Source: an uncultured Eubacterium sp.
Lineage (GTDB): Bacteria > Bacillota_A > Clostridia > Lachnospirales > Lachnospiraceae
Direction: 5' to 3'
DNA: 11,513 nucleotides
NCBI GenBank assembly: GCA_947653505.1
Contig: CANTHI010000058.1
Span: 1-11,513 of the forward strand
Shown here piece by piece: positions 1 through 6,078 of the stretch. A model generated the notes under the pieces. That model worked only from the letters and a program-made list of their open reading frames with translations. It searched no databases and had not been told where the DNA came from. The translations under genes and the position numbers were made by a program. Position 1 is the stretch's first letter. Every line of letters begins with the position of its first letter.

Positions 1-78
1 CGTTGATTCAATATTTGATGTTGATACAATAAAGGCAATTCGGGGCGATATGGAAAGTTTGCTTCGCAAAAACCGGAT

Positions 79-107
79 TTGCTTTCTCACAACACTTATG
101 TTAAAAT
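79..107 (+). promoter_or_regulatory. Sigma-A-type promoter with extended -10
   Basis: TTGCTT at 79-84 and TAAAAT at 102-107 are separated by exactly 17 bases. A TG at 99-100, one base before the -10, makes an extended -10. Transcription would start near 113-115, giving a leader of about 130 bases before the PAS-GGDEF-EAL gene. This is a motif match only. Confidence 0.55.
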
Positions 108-121
108 CTCCTTGTAGCAGA

Positions 122-160
122 CCGGACACACATGCTAAGATCTCTTTAGCAACAGTCCGG
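122..160 (+). promoter_or_regulatory. Nested hairpin in the leader of the c-di-GMP gene
   Basis: CCGGAC (122-127) pairs perfectly with GTCCGG (155-160). Inside it TGCTAA (133-138) pairs perfectly with TTAGCA (146-151) around a 7-base loop, with an asymmetric internal loop of 5 and 3 bases between the helices. It begins about 8 bases after the predicted transcription start and lies about 80 bases upstream of the start codon. No U-run follows the 3' arm, so it is unlikely to be a terminator. It could be a transcript-stabilising 5' hairpin, part of a riboswitch or other cis-acting RNA, or an operator. I do not recognise a known riboswitch class. Confidence 0.5.
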
Positions 161-243
161 ACAGACGGGACGGCTATATTTTTACAAAATCAGACATTTT
201 ACCAGATGTGGATTATGGAATCAAACAGGAACAGGAGGATTCT

Positions 244-1905
244 ATGGATCAGCGATTAACAGAACTGGACTGCAGGTTATTTGATACATTAACAGAATGT
301 TCGGATCGCGTTTTTTTCTATTATGCAGATTTGAAAAGCAATGTGGCAAGATGGTCGAAGTATGCGGTGGAATACTTTGGTCTTCCGGGTGAGATCCTGT
401 CTCCGGCGACGATATGGGATGCAAAAGTCCATCCGGATGATTTTGCGCATTTTCAGAAAACGTTTATCGATATGGCTACGCATGTAACGCCTTATCACAA
501 CTGTGAATACCGGGTGACGACGGCGGATGGTACGTATGTCTGGGTACACTGCCTCGGTTATATGAATTATGATGAACAGGGCCAGCCGGCGTTTTTCGCG
601 GGCTATGTTATGAATATGGGTACGATCAACAAAGTGGATCAGGTGACAGGGCTATGGACTGGCTATGGGTTTCGCAGTGATGTATCCAGAATGCTGGAGC
701 GGGGACAGCAGGGAGCAGCCATGCTGTTTGACATCAGCAATTTTAAGCAGATTAATGCCAATTATGGATATCAGTTTGGGGATAAAGTATTAAGGGCGAT
801 TGGTGCGGAGCTGGAAAAAATCCAGGGAAATAAAGTACATGCCTACCGGATGGACGGCGCGCAGTTTGCCGTCTGTATGGAGGGGACGCCAAAAGAGCTG
901 GCAGGCTGTGAAAAAGTGCTTGTGCAGAAGCTGGAAAAAATGGTGATTGACGGGATTTTAATTCATCTGGATTATTTTATTGGCGCGGTAGTCTTTCCAA
1001 AAGACGGGACGCAGGTGGATCAGGTACAGAGCAATCTGTTTTATTCCCTGTCTTACGCAAAACAGTTAAACTCCACGGATATGATATTTTTCAGCAAAGA
1101 GATGCATGAAAAACGAAGCCGCAGGATCCGTTTAAATGAAGCTTTGATGCGCAGCATTGATGATGGGTTCAAAGGCTTTCGCCTGGTACTGCAGCCGGTT
1201 ATCGATGCGAAGACCGGCAGGCTGCATTCGGCAGAGGTTTTACTGCGCTGGAGCTGCGAGGAGTTTCCGGACGCGGGGCCGGTGGATTTTGTACCGATTC
1301 TGGAAGAGACCCATAAAATCATTCCGGTTGGAAAATGGATCATTGACCGGGCGCTTTCTTATGTGGCCGAATGGAACCGCCTGCACAAAGAGGCAAAGCT
1401 GCCGCATATTAATATTAATTTTTCTTATATCCAGCTTATGGATCCTGCGCTTAAGGATTACGTTGTCGGGAAGCTGGACGAGTATTATCTGGCGCATGAT
1501 ACACTGGTTGCCGAGCTTACGGAAAGCTGCAGGATTGAATATAACGAACGTCTGGGAGAGATTCTGCAGAGCTATCATGATGCCGGGATTTTAATCGCGC
1601 TGGATGATTTTGGGACGGGATACGCTTCGCTGACCGTGCTAAAGGACATTCCGGCGGATATCGTAAAGCTGGATTATACGATGATCCGTACTGTGGCGGA
1701 CCGTCCAAAAGACCGTATGCTGGTGGAGTTTATTATTACATACTGTACGAAGATGCAGATTGATGTATGTACGGAAGGTGTGGAGACCGAGCGGACGCTG
1801 GGTATTGTCAGGGATGCGGGGACGACGTTTATACAGGGATATTATTACGACAGGCCGTTGGAAGCCGGTGATTTTTATCAGAAATATATTTGTGGATATG
1901 CATAG
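244..1905 (+). CDS. PAS-GGDEF(degenerate)-EAL protein, probable c-di-GMP phosphodiesterase
   Basis: Probable cytoplasmic signalling protein that hydrolyses cyclic di-GMP. ATG 244 is chosen over an upstream in-frame GTG at 208 because AGGAGG (233-238) sits 5 bases before it; the product is 553 residues. Order: a PAS_3-type sensor fold (about 15-125, with a DGTYVWVH strand), a GGDEF fold (about 130-285) and an EAL domain (about 300-550). The GGDEF signature reads DGAQF (204-208), lacking the metal-binding and catalytic acidic pair, so cyclase activity is unlikely. The EAL domain keeps ExLxR (E331), the Asn in the NINFS strand, the Glu of ELTES, DDFGTG (454-459), the Lys of VKLD, TEGVET (E511) and the QGY Gln, so it should be active. 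No membrane segment or signal peptide is visible, so the PAS domain presumably senses a cytoplasmic cue or binds partners. The gene has its own promoter and a structured leader. Confidence 0.93.
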   Translation: MDQRLTELDCRLFDTLTECSDRVFFYYADLKSNVARWSKYAVEYFGLPGEILSPATIWDAKVHPDDFAHFQKTFIDMATHVTPYHNCEYRVTTADGTYVWVHCLGYMNYDEQGQPAFFAGYVMNMGTINKVDQVTGLWTGYGFRSDVSRMLERGQQGAAMLFDISNFKQINANYGYQFGDKVLRAIGAELEKIQGNKVHAYRMDGAQFAVCMEGTPKELAGCEKVLVQKLEKMVIDGILIHLDYFIGAVVFPKDGTQVDQVQSNLFYSLSYAKQLNSTDMIFFSKEMHEKRSRRIRLNEALMRSIDDGFKGFRLVLQPVIDAKTGRLHSAEVLLRWSCEEFPDAGPVDFVPILEETHKIIPVGKWIIDRALSYVAEWNRLHKEAKLPHININFSYIQLMDPALKDYVVGKLDEYYLAHDTLVAELTESCRIEYNERLGEILQSYHDAGILIALDDFGTGYASLTVLKDIPADIVKLDYTMIRTVADRPKDRMLVEFIITYCTKMQIDVCTEGVETERTLGIVRDAGTTFIQGYYYDRPLEAGDFYQKYICGYA

Positions 1906-1956
1906 GTATGTACAGATTTTGTATAGAAAAGTATCGGAGAATCAGGAGGAAATGCA

Positions 1957-2184
1957 ATGCCGGATTTAAATATCGCCCGGATTAATGAATTGTATCATAA
2001 GTCAAAGGCAGAAGGACTGACGGAGGAAGAGAAAAAGGAGCAGCAGCTGCTACGCCAGCAGTATGTCGCCGCCATCCGTGGCAGTATCCGCAGCCAGCTG
2101 AATCAGATCGATCTGGAGATGGAAGACGGTACGATCGTAAATCTTGGTGAAAAATATGCGGGGAAAAAGAAGACGAAGGATTAG
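1957..2184 (+). CDS. DUF896 / UPF0291 (YnzC-like) small protein
   Basis: A 75-residue cytoplasmic protein of the DUF896 (UPF0291) family, typified by Bacillus subtilis YnzC. Visible hallmarks are the N-terminal ARINEL and the LTEEEKKEQQLLRQQY helix pair, then an R-x(3)-R segment and DGTIVNLGEKYAG. The N-terminal half should form a two-helix hairpin; the C-terminus is basic (KKKTKD) and probably flexible. Molecular function is not established for the family; YnzC lies in the SOS-controlled yneA operon of B. subtilis, but no LexA-type box was recognised here. AGGAGGA (1944-1950) lies 6 bases before the ATG. It follows the EAL gene by 51 bases and precedes the folate gene by 46, so co-transcription with one or both is plausible. 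Confidence 0.9.
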   Translation: MPDLNIARINELYHKSKAEGLTEEEKKEQQLLRQQYVAAIRGSIRSQLNQIDLEMEDGTIVNLGEKYAGKKKTKD

Positions 2185-2230
2185 GGGATAAGAATACCGG
2201 ACAGAAACAGGCCGGAGGATGAAGGAAGAC

Positions 2231-2818
2231 ATGATCAGGAAGAAAGAACTGGAAGAAGAAAGAAACCGGATTCGCAGCCGGTTTCAAAAGATGCGGGCCG
2301 GTATGCCGGCCGCGCTTGTTCAGCAGCGGTCACTGGAAATATCCGCACTGGTACTGGACTGGGAGGTGTACCAGCAGGCCGGAAGAATCTTTTTTTATTA
2401 TCCGCTTGGTACAGAAGTGTCCCTGGTTCCGGTGATGAAGCATGCGCTGCAGAGTGGAAAGCGGATTGCGTTTCCAAAAGTAAACGGGGATCTTATGGAT
2501 TTTTATGAGATCACAGATCTGGATGAGCTAAAGGAAGGCAGCTTCCATGTTATGGAGCCGGAAAGCAGGGAGCGGATCGTATCAGACAAAAATCCGGAGC
2601 TTTGTTTTGTACCGGGAATTGTTTTTGACCGTATGGGCGGCAGATTTGGGTATGGAAAGGGATATTATGACAGGTATTTTCAGGAGAAAGGCAGCGTAAA
2701 GCTGACCGGCTGCGCTTATGATTTTCAGATCACTGACCGGCTGCCTGTCACCTGTCAGGATGTGCGGATGGATTATCTGCTGGGTGAGAAGGGCATTGTA
2801 CGGGCAGCGGTACGGTAG
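2231..2818 (+). CDS. 5-formyltetrahydrofolate cyclo-ligase (MTHFS)
   Basis: Catalyses ATP-dependent conversion of 5-formyltetrahydrofolate to 5,10-methenyltetrahydrofolate, returning the storage form to the one-carbon pool; cytoplasmic. The family signature is clear: FYYPLGTEV near residues 54-62, the RIAFPKV strand, PGIVFDRMGGRFGYGKGYYDRYF near residues 128-150 (GYGKGYYDR at 140-148, the phosphate/ATP-binding loop), and a basic N-terminal helix. The length of 195 residues fits the usual 180-200. The frame has an earlier ATG at 2219, but that codon touches the GGAGG at 2214-2218 and has no spacing. ATG 2231 has both GGAGG 12 bases upstream and AAGGA 4 bases upstream, so I prefer it. The choice changes only four residues. 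Confidence 0.93.
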   Translation: MIRKKELEEERNRIRSRFQKMRAGMPAALVQQRSLEISALVLDWEVYQQAGRIFFYYPLGTEVSLVPVMKHALQSGKRIAFPKVNGDLMDFYEITDLDELKEGSFHVMEPESRERIVSDKNPELCFVPGIVFDRMGGRFGYGKGYYDRYFQEKGSVKLTGCAYDFQITDRLPVTCQDVRMDYLLGEKGIVRAAVR

Positions 2819-2853
2819 TAAAATCATTTTTGCGTGTTCTGCTCCGCTTTTAT

Positions 2854-2920
2854 GCTATAGAAAATTTGCTATAGAAAATTTGCTATAGAAAGTATGCTAT
2901 AGAAAGTATGATATAGAAAG
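2854..2920 (+). repeat. 14-bp tandem repeat upstream of miaB
   Basis: Five head-to-tail units fill the miaB spacer. Units 1-2 (2854-2881) are identical copies of GCTATAGAAAATTT, units 3-4 (2882-2909) are identical copies of GCTATAGAAAGTAT, and a partial fifth (2910-2920, GATATAGAAAG) runs into the GGGG purine stretch before miaB. The pairwise pattern suggests stepwise duplication by slippage. A near-identical single copy, GTATAGAAAAGTAT, occurs in the same orientation at 1921-1934, before the DUF896 gene. Several units read TGCTATAGA, resembling an extended -10, but I found no matching -35 at proper spacing. Confidence 0.9.
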
Positions 2921-2937
2921 GGGAAAAGTCAGAAAGG

Positions 2938-4416
2938 ATGTATCATGAAATAGATTTAGACAACATAGATATCAGTGCGGCTCCGCCCACAAAAGAGCCT
3001 GACCGCCAGCATTACTTTATGGCACAATGCCGGCGATGGGTACAGGAGTTTGGACAGAAATATGGCCGCCGCCCGTGTTTTTTTATTCAGACTTTTGGCT
3101 GTCAGATGAATGCCAGGGATTCGGAAAAGCTTGCCGGGATTTTAAAGCTTTGCGGATTTTTGGAGGCGACAGATGAGCAGGCGGACTTTGTCCTTTATAA
3201 TACGTGTACGGTCCGTGAACATGCCAATAACAGGGTGTATGGAAGACTTGGGTATCTCCACAACCTGAAAAAGAAAAATCCAAAGATGCGGATTGCGTTG
3301 TGCGGATGTATGATGCAGGAAGCCGCGGTTGTCGAAAAGTTAAAAAAGAGCTACCGGTTTGTGAATCTGGTGTTTGGCACACATAATCTTTATAAATTCG
3401 CGGAGCTTCTGGCGGAGTCTCTGAAAAAGGACAGCATGATCGTGGATATATGGGAACGGTCTGATCAGATTGTCGAAGAGCTTCCGTCCGAACGGAAATA
3501 TCCGTTCAAATCAGGGGTCAATATTATGTACGGCTGCAATAATTTTTGCAGCTATTGTATCGTGCCTTATGTGCGGGGCAGGGAAAAAAGCCGTGAGCCA
3601 AAGGATATTTTGCAGGAAATTGAACGGCTGGCTGCGGATGGGGTTATTGAAATCATGCTGCTTGGACAAAACGTCAATTCGTATGGGCAGACGCTGGAAC
3701 CGAAGGTGACTTTTGCGCAGCTGCTGCAGGAGGTGGAAAACATCGACGGCATTGAGCGCATCCGGTTTATGACTTCCCATCCGAAAGATTTGTCGGACGA
3801 GCTGATCTCGGTTATGGCGCATTCCAAAAAAATCTGCCGTCACCTGCATCTGCCGCTGCAGTCCGGAAGTACCCGCATCTTACAGGCCATGAACCGCCAT
3901 TACAGCAGGGAGACGTATGTAAGGCTGGTGGAAAAGGTGCGCGAAGCGATACCGGAGATTGCCATTACGACGGACATCATTGTAGGATTTCCGGGGGAGA
4001 CGGAGGAAGATTTTCAGGAAACGATGGAAGTGGCAGAGATGGCCGGATTTGATTCTGTGTTTACGTTTATTTACTCCAGACGCAGCGGGACGCCGGCAGC
4101 AGAATTGAGCGGGCAGGTGCCGGAGGAGGTCGTGAAGGAACGCTTTGACCGGCTGCTGAAAAAAGTGCAGGAGATTACGGCAAAGAAAGCGGAGCAGCTG
4201 ACGGGCAGTATCCAGAAGGTGCTTGTGGAAGGCGTCAATGATCATGACCCGACGCTTGTCACCGGAAAACTGGATACGAACGCAACGGTTCATTTGAAAG
4301 GCACCGCACAGCTGACCGGAAAGATTGTGTCCGTACGGCTGGATGAGTGTCGTGGATTTTATTATTATGGTACGCAGGTAAACCGGACCAGTCAGGTAAA
4401 TCAGCTAAAAGCATGA
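2938..4416 (+). CDS. miaB: tRNA-2-methylthio-N6-dimethylallyladenosine synthase MiaB
   Basis: Radical-SAM methylthiotransferase that adds the 2-methylthio group to i6A37 of tRNAs reading UNN codons. Order: a short N-terminal extension (1-47); an UPF0004/MTTase domain whose auxiliary cluster cysteines are C55 (TFGCQMNARDS), C90 (NTCTVRE) and C124 (CGCMMQE); a radical-SAM domain with CNNFCSYC (C200, C204, C207); and a C-terminal TRAM domain (about 420-485) for RNA binding. TFGCQMNARDS and NTCTVREHANNR favour MiaB over MtaB or RimO. At 492 residues it exceeds the usual 440-475 because of the N-terminal extension, which I recall as typical of clostridial MiaB. The start is moderately sure: AAAGG abuts the ATG and the stronger GGGG stretch lies about 14 bases away. 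The 14-bp tandem repeat immediately upstream may affect expression. Confidence 0.95.
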   Translation: MYHEIDLDNIDISAAPPTKEPDRQHYFMAQCRRWVQEFGQKYGRRPCFFIQTFGCQMNARDSEKLAGILKLCGFLEATDEQADFVLYNTCTVREHANNRVYGRLGYLHNLKKKNPKMRIALCGCMMQEAAVVEKLKKSYRFVNLVFGTHNLYKFAELLAESLKKDSMIVDIWERSDQIVEELPSERKYPFKSGVNIMYGCNNFCSYCIVPYVRGREKSREPKDILQEIERLAADGVIEIMLLGQNVNSYGQTLEPKVTFAQLLQEVENIDGIERIRFMTSHPKDLSDELISVMAHSKKICRHLHLPLQSGSTRILQAMNRHYSRETYVRLVEKVREAIPEIAITTDIIVGFPGETEEDFQETMEVAEMAGFDSVFTFIYSRRSGTPAAELSGQVPEEVVKERFDRLLKKVQEITAKKAEQLTGSIQKVLVEGVNDHDPTLVTGKLDTNATVHLKGTAQLTGKIVSVRLDECRGFYYYGTQVNRTSQVNQLKA

Positions 4417-4432
4417 TAAGGACAAAATCAAC

Positions 4433-4822
4433 ATGGAGAACAGAGCAAAACGGGTAACAAAAGCAGATGTGATCCTGATCAGTCTGTTGCTTCTGGCCGG
4501 AGCCGCCGGACTTTTTGCTGTCCGCGTATTTGTACAAAAGGGCGGGACAACGGTGCAGATTTTGTCCGATGGAAAACTTTATGGGACTTACGGGCTCGGG
4601 CAGGACCAGTGTATTCCGATACGCAAAGACGGGAAAGTGATCAATACGCTTGAAATCGCGCAGCAGAAGGCGAAAATGATACAGGCAGACTGTCCGGACC
4701 AGCTGTGTGTCCATCAGAAAGCCATATCCAGACAGGGAGAAACGATTGTCTGCCTGCCCCACAAAATTGTTGTTCAGATAGAGGGTGGAAAGGATGCGGG
4801 ACTCGACTCCATGTCGCAGTGA
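4433..4822 (+). CDS. Membrane-anchored NusG domain II-containing protein
   Basis: A 129-residue protein of the NusG_II family (PF07009), which is not the transcription factor NusG. Residues about 12-33 form a single hydrophobic helix preceded by a basic N-terminus (ENRAKRVTK), giving an N-in, C-out anchor. The outside part is a small beta-rich domain ending in the family signature CPDQLCVHQ, about 15 residues, then GETIVCLPHKIVV. Three cysteines are conserved here (two in CPDQLC, one in VCLP), which could form a disulfide or bind a ligand. The start is 16 bases after miaB, with AAGGA about 11 bases before the ATG. The stop is 15 bases before the next gene, whose ribosome binding site begins at this gene's stop codon, so the two are translationally close. 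Function is not established. Partnership with the downstream membrane protein is inferred from the linkage. Confidence 0.85.
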   Translation: MENRAKRVTKADVILISLLLLAGAAGLFAVRVFVQKGGTTVQILSDGKLYGTYGLGQDQCIPIRKDGKVINTLEIAQQKAKMIQADCPDQLCVHQKAISRQGETIVCLPHKIVVQIEGGKDAGLDSMSQ

Positions 4823-4837
4823 GAGGAGCTTGCCAAT

Positions 4838-5329
4838 ATGAAAAAAACAGCATATCTGGGTCTGTTTCTGGCTCTTGCGCTCATATGCAGCTATGTCGAG
4901 TCGCTGATTCCGTTTTCCTTTGGCATACCGGGTGTCAGACTCGGACTGGCCAATATTGTCGTGATTCTGATGTTATATCAGATGGGAATCCGGGCCGCGC
5001 TGACCATTTCCGTGCTGCGGATTCTGCTGGCTGGACTGCTGTTTGGGAATCTGTTCAGCATTTTGTACAGTCTGGCAGGAGGCCTGCTCAGCTTTGGATG
5101 TATGGTAATGCTAAAGCAGACAGGAAGATTCCGGATTCTTTCGATTAGCGCAGCCGGAGGCATTACCCACAATCTGGGACAGATTCTGGTAGCGGTACTG
5201 ATCGTGGAAAACAGGAACCTGTTTTATTATGCTCCGGTATTAGTATTATCCGGAGTTGCGACAGGCATCGTAATCGGGATTACGGCGCAGGAGATACTGC
5301 TGCGTCTGCCAAAAGGAAAGTTTTTATAG
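4838..5329 (+). CDS. Gx transporter / heptaprenyl diphosphate synthase component I-like membrane protein
   Basis: A 163-residue integral membrane protein matching the Hpre_diP_synt_I (PF07456, 'Gx transporter') family. It has five to six hydrophobic stretches: about 4-24, 36-50, 54-75, 76-95, 105-125 and 130-153. Family-type features are the ESLIPF segment after helix 1, GVRLGLANIVVIL, and an internal SAAGGITHNLGQI. The size and fold resemble the substrate-binding S components of ECF vitamin transporters, so transport of a small molecule is as plausible as a role in polyprenyl synthesis; no catalytic motif of a prenyltransferase is visible. GAGGAG (4823-4828) lies 9 bases before the ATG. Its close pairing with the NusG-II protein is seen in other Firmicutes, and I recall the pair near flavin-based extracellular electron-transfer genes, but no such genes are in this window. 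Its last codons are part of the repeat at 5315-5428. Confidence 0.82.
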   Translation: MKKTAYLGLFLALALICSYVESLIPFSFGIPGVRLGLANIVVILMLYQMGIRAALTISVLRILLAGLLFGNLFSILYSLAGGLLSFGCMVMLKQTGRFRILSISAAGGITHNLGQILVAVLIVENRNLFYYAPVLVLSGVATGIVIGITAQEILLRLPKGKFL

Positions 5330-5428
5330 CGTGATCTTTAAGATAAAATAAGATAAAACAGGAAGTTTTTTGCATATGATCTTTAAGATAAAAAGAAAGG
5401 TTTTTGCAGCATGATATCTTATATAAAA
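5315..5428 (+). repeat. Three imperfect tandem copies spanning a gene end, spacer and the ruvA start
   Basis: The unit is roughly GGAAAGTTTTT, a short variable stretch, then GATCTTTAAGATAAAA. The 16-mer GATCTTTAAGATAAAA is exact at 5333-5348 and 5378-5393 (offset 45). A degenerate third copy, GATATCTTATATAAAA, is at 5413-5428 (offset 35). Each is preceded by a GGAAAG- or GAAAGG-like purine block and a T-run (5315-5325, 5361-5371, 5395-5405). Copy 1 contains the last codons and stop of the upstream gene; copy 3 contains the ruvA ribosome binding site and start codon. ATCTTtAAGAT is also a short inverted repeat. Confidence 0.75.
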
Positions 5429-6019
5429 GGAAAGCTGGCAGATATTCTGCCGGATAGTATTGTGATTGATGTGTCCGGTATCGGCTGGCAGGTGTTTGTG
5501 CCCGGACAGGTGCTGGACCATCTGCCTGCGATGGGTGAGCCGGTAAAAATACATACGTGGCTGCAGGTGCGGGAAGATGCGCTGACGCTGTTCGGTTTTC
5601 TGACAAAAGACGATCTGGGTGTTTTCAAGCTGCTGATCGGGGTAAGCGGCGTCGGACCGAAAAACGCGCTGGCCATCCTATCGGTGATGACTACGGATGA
5701 TCTGCGGTTTGCGATACTTGGGGATGATGCAAAAGCGATTGCGAAGACACCGGGTGTCGGGATCAAAACAGCCCAGCGTCTGATTCTGGAGTTAAAAGAT
5801 AAAATCAGTCTGGAGGACGCGTTTGAGCAGAAGATGGCGCATGTACAGGATGCGCAGACCGATGCCTCCGGCGCAAAAGCAGAAGCGGTGATGGCGCTGA
5901 CGGCGCTTGGCTATTCTCCCCAGGAGGCATGGAAAGCGCTGGGCGGCATTGAGGCTGCCGATGAAATGGAAGTCGAAGCGCTGTTAAAGCTGGCATTAAA
6001 AAATATGTCTATGATATAA
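5411..6019 (+). CDS. ruvA: Holliday junction branch migration complex subunit RuvA
   Basis: Tetrameric protein that binds Holliday junctions and loads RuvB rings for branch migration in recombinational repair. Domain I (1-62) is the OB fold beginning MISYIKGKL and including DVSGIGWQVFVP. Domain II carries two helix-hairpin-helix motifs, GVSGVGPKNALAIL and TPGVGIKTAQRLILELKDK. After a linker (about 137-155), domain III (about 156-202) has the RuvB-binding EAVMALTALGYSPQEAWKAL. The length of 202 residues is normal. GAAAGG (5395-5400) lies 10 bases before the ATG. It is followed by ruvB, the usual pair; ruvC is absent from the window, as expected in Firmicutes that use RecU. Both ends of the gene lie in small tandem duplications. 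Confidence 0.97.
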   Translation: MISYIKGKLADILPDSIVIDVSGIGWQVFVPGQVLDHLPAMGEPVKIHTWLQVREDALTLFGFLTKDDLGVFKLLIGVSGVGPKNALAILSVMTTDDLRFAILGDDAKAIAKTPGVGIKTAQRLILELKDKISLEDAFEQKMAHVQDAQTDASGAKAEAVMALTALGYSPQEAWKALGGIEAADEMEVEALLKLALKNMSMI

Positions 6020-6036
6020 AAATGTCTGTGAGATAA
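6005..6036 (+). repeat. Duplicated 3' end of ruvA
   Basis: The last 15 bases of ruvA including its stop (6005-6019, ATGTCTATGATATAA) recur 17 bases later as ATGTCTGTGAGATAA (6022-6036), matching at 13 of 15 positions. The second copy lies in the ruvA-ruvB spacer and also ends in TAA. It looks like an old tandem duplication of the gene end. Confidence 0.7.
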
Positions 6037-6078
6037 ATAAGCAGTTATGGATTTTGCTTGGAAAGGCAGGTTCCCCAT

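Larger units (their letters stand above)
2..259 (+). other. Possible 3' tail of an upstream reading frame (doubtful)
   Basis: The frame beginning at base 2 is open from the window edge to a TAA at 257-259, about 85 codons. The first part (reading roughly FDVDTIKAIRGDMESLLRKN) has a protein-like residue mix, so it could be the end of a gene starting outside the window. The later part looks non-coding, runs over a promoter and a hairpin, and overlaps the next gene by 16 bases in another frame, which argues against it. An internal ATG at 50 has no convincing ribosome binding site. It may be a decayed or frameshifted gene end, or chance. I do not recognise a family. Confidence 0.2.

Noticed and set aside
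114..243. c-di-GMP riboswitch in front of the EAL gene
   Set aside because: The conserved GEMM-I core and tetraloop-receptor elements are not recognisable; only a generic nested hairpin can be supported.
2854..2920. CRISPR array or phage attachment site
   Set aside because: Units are 14 bp with no spacers between them, there are no cas genes, and no integrase or tRNA is nearby.
4705..5148. A 147-codon open frame overlapping the NusG-II and Gx-transporter genes
   Set aside because: It lies in another frame over two well-supported genes, has no ribosome binding site and its residue composition is atypical.
5370..5389. Promoter directly upstream of ruvA (TTGCAT with TAAGAT)
   Set aside because: The spacing is only 8 bases, so the pair cannot work as a sigma-A promoter; no properly spaced alternative was found.
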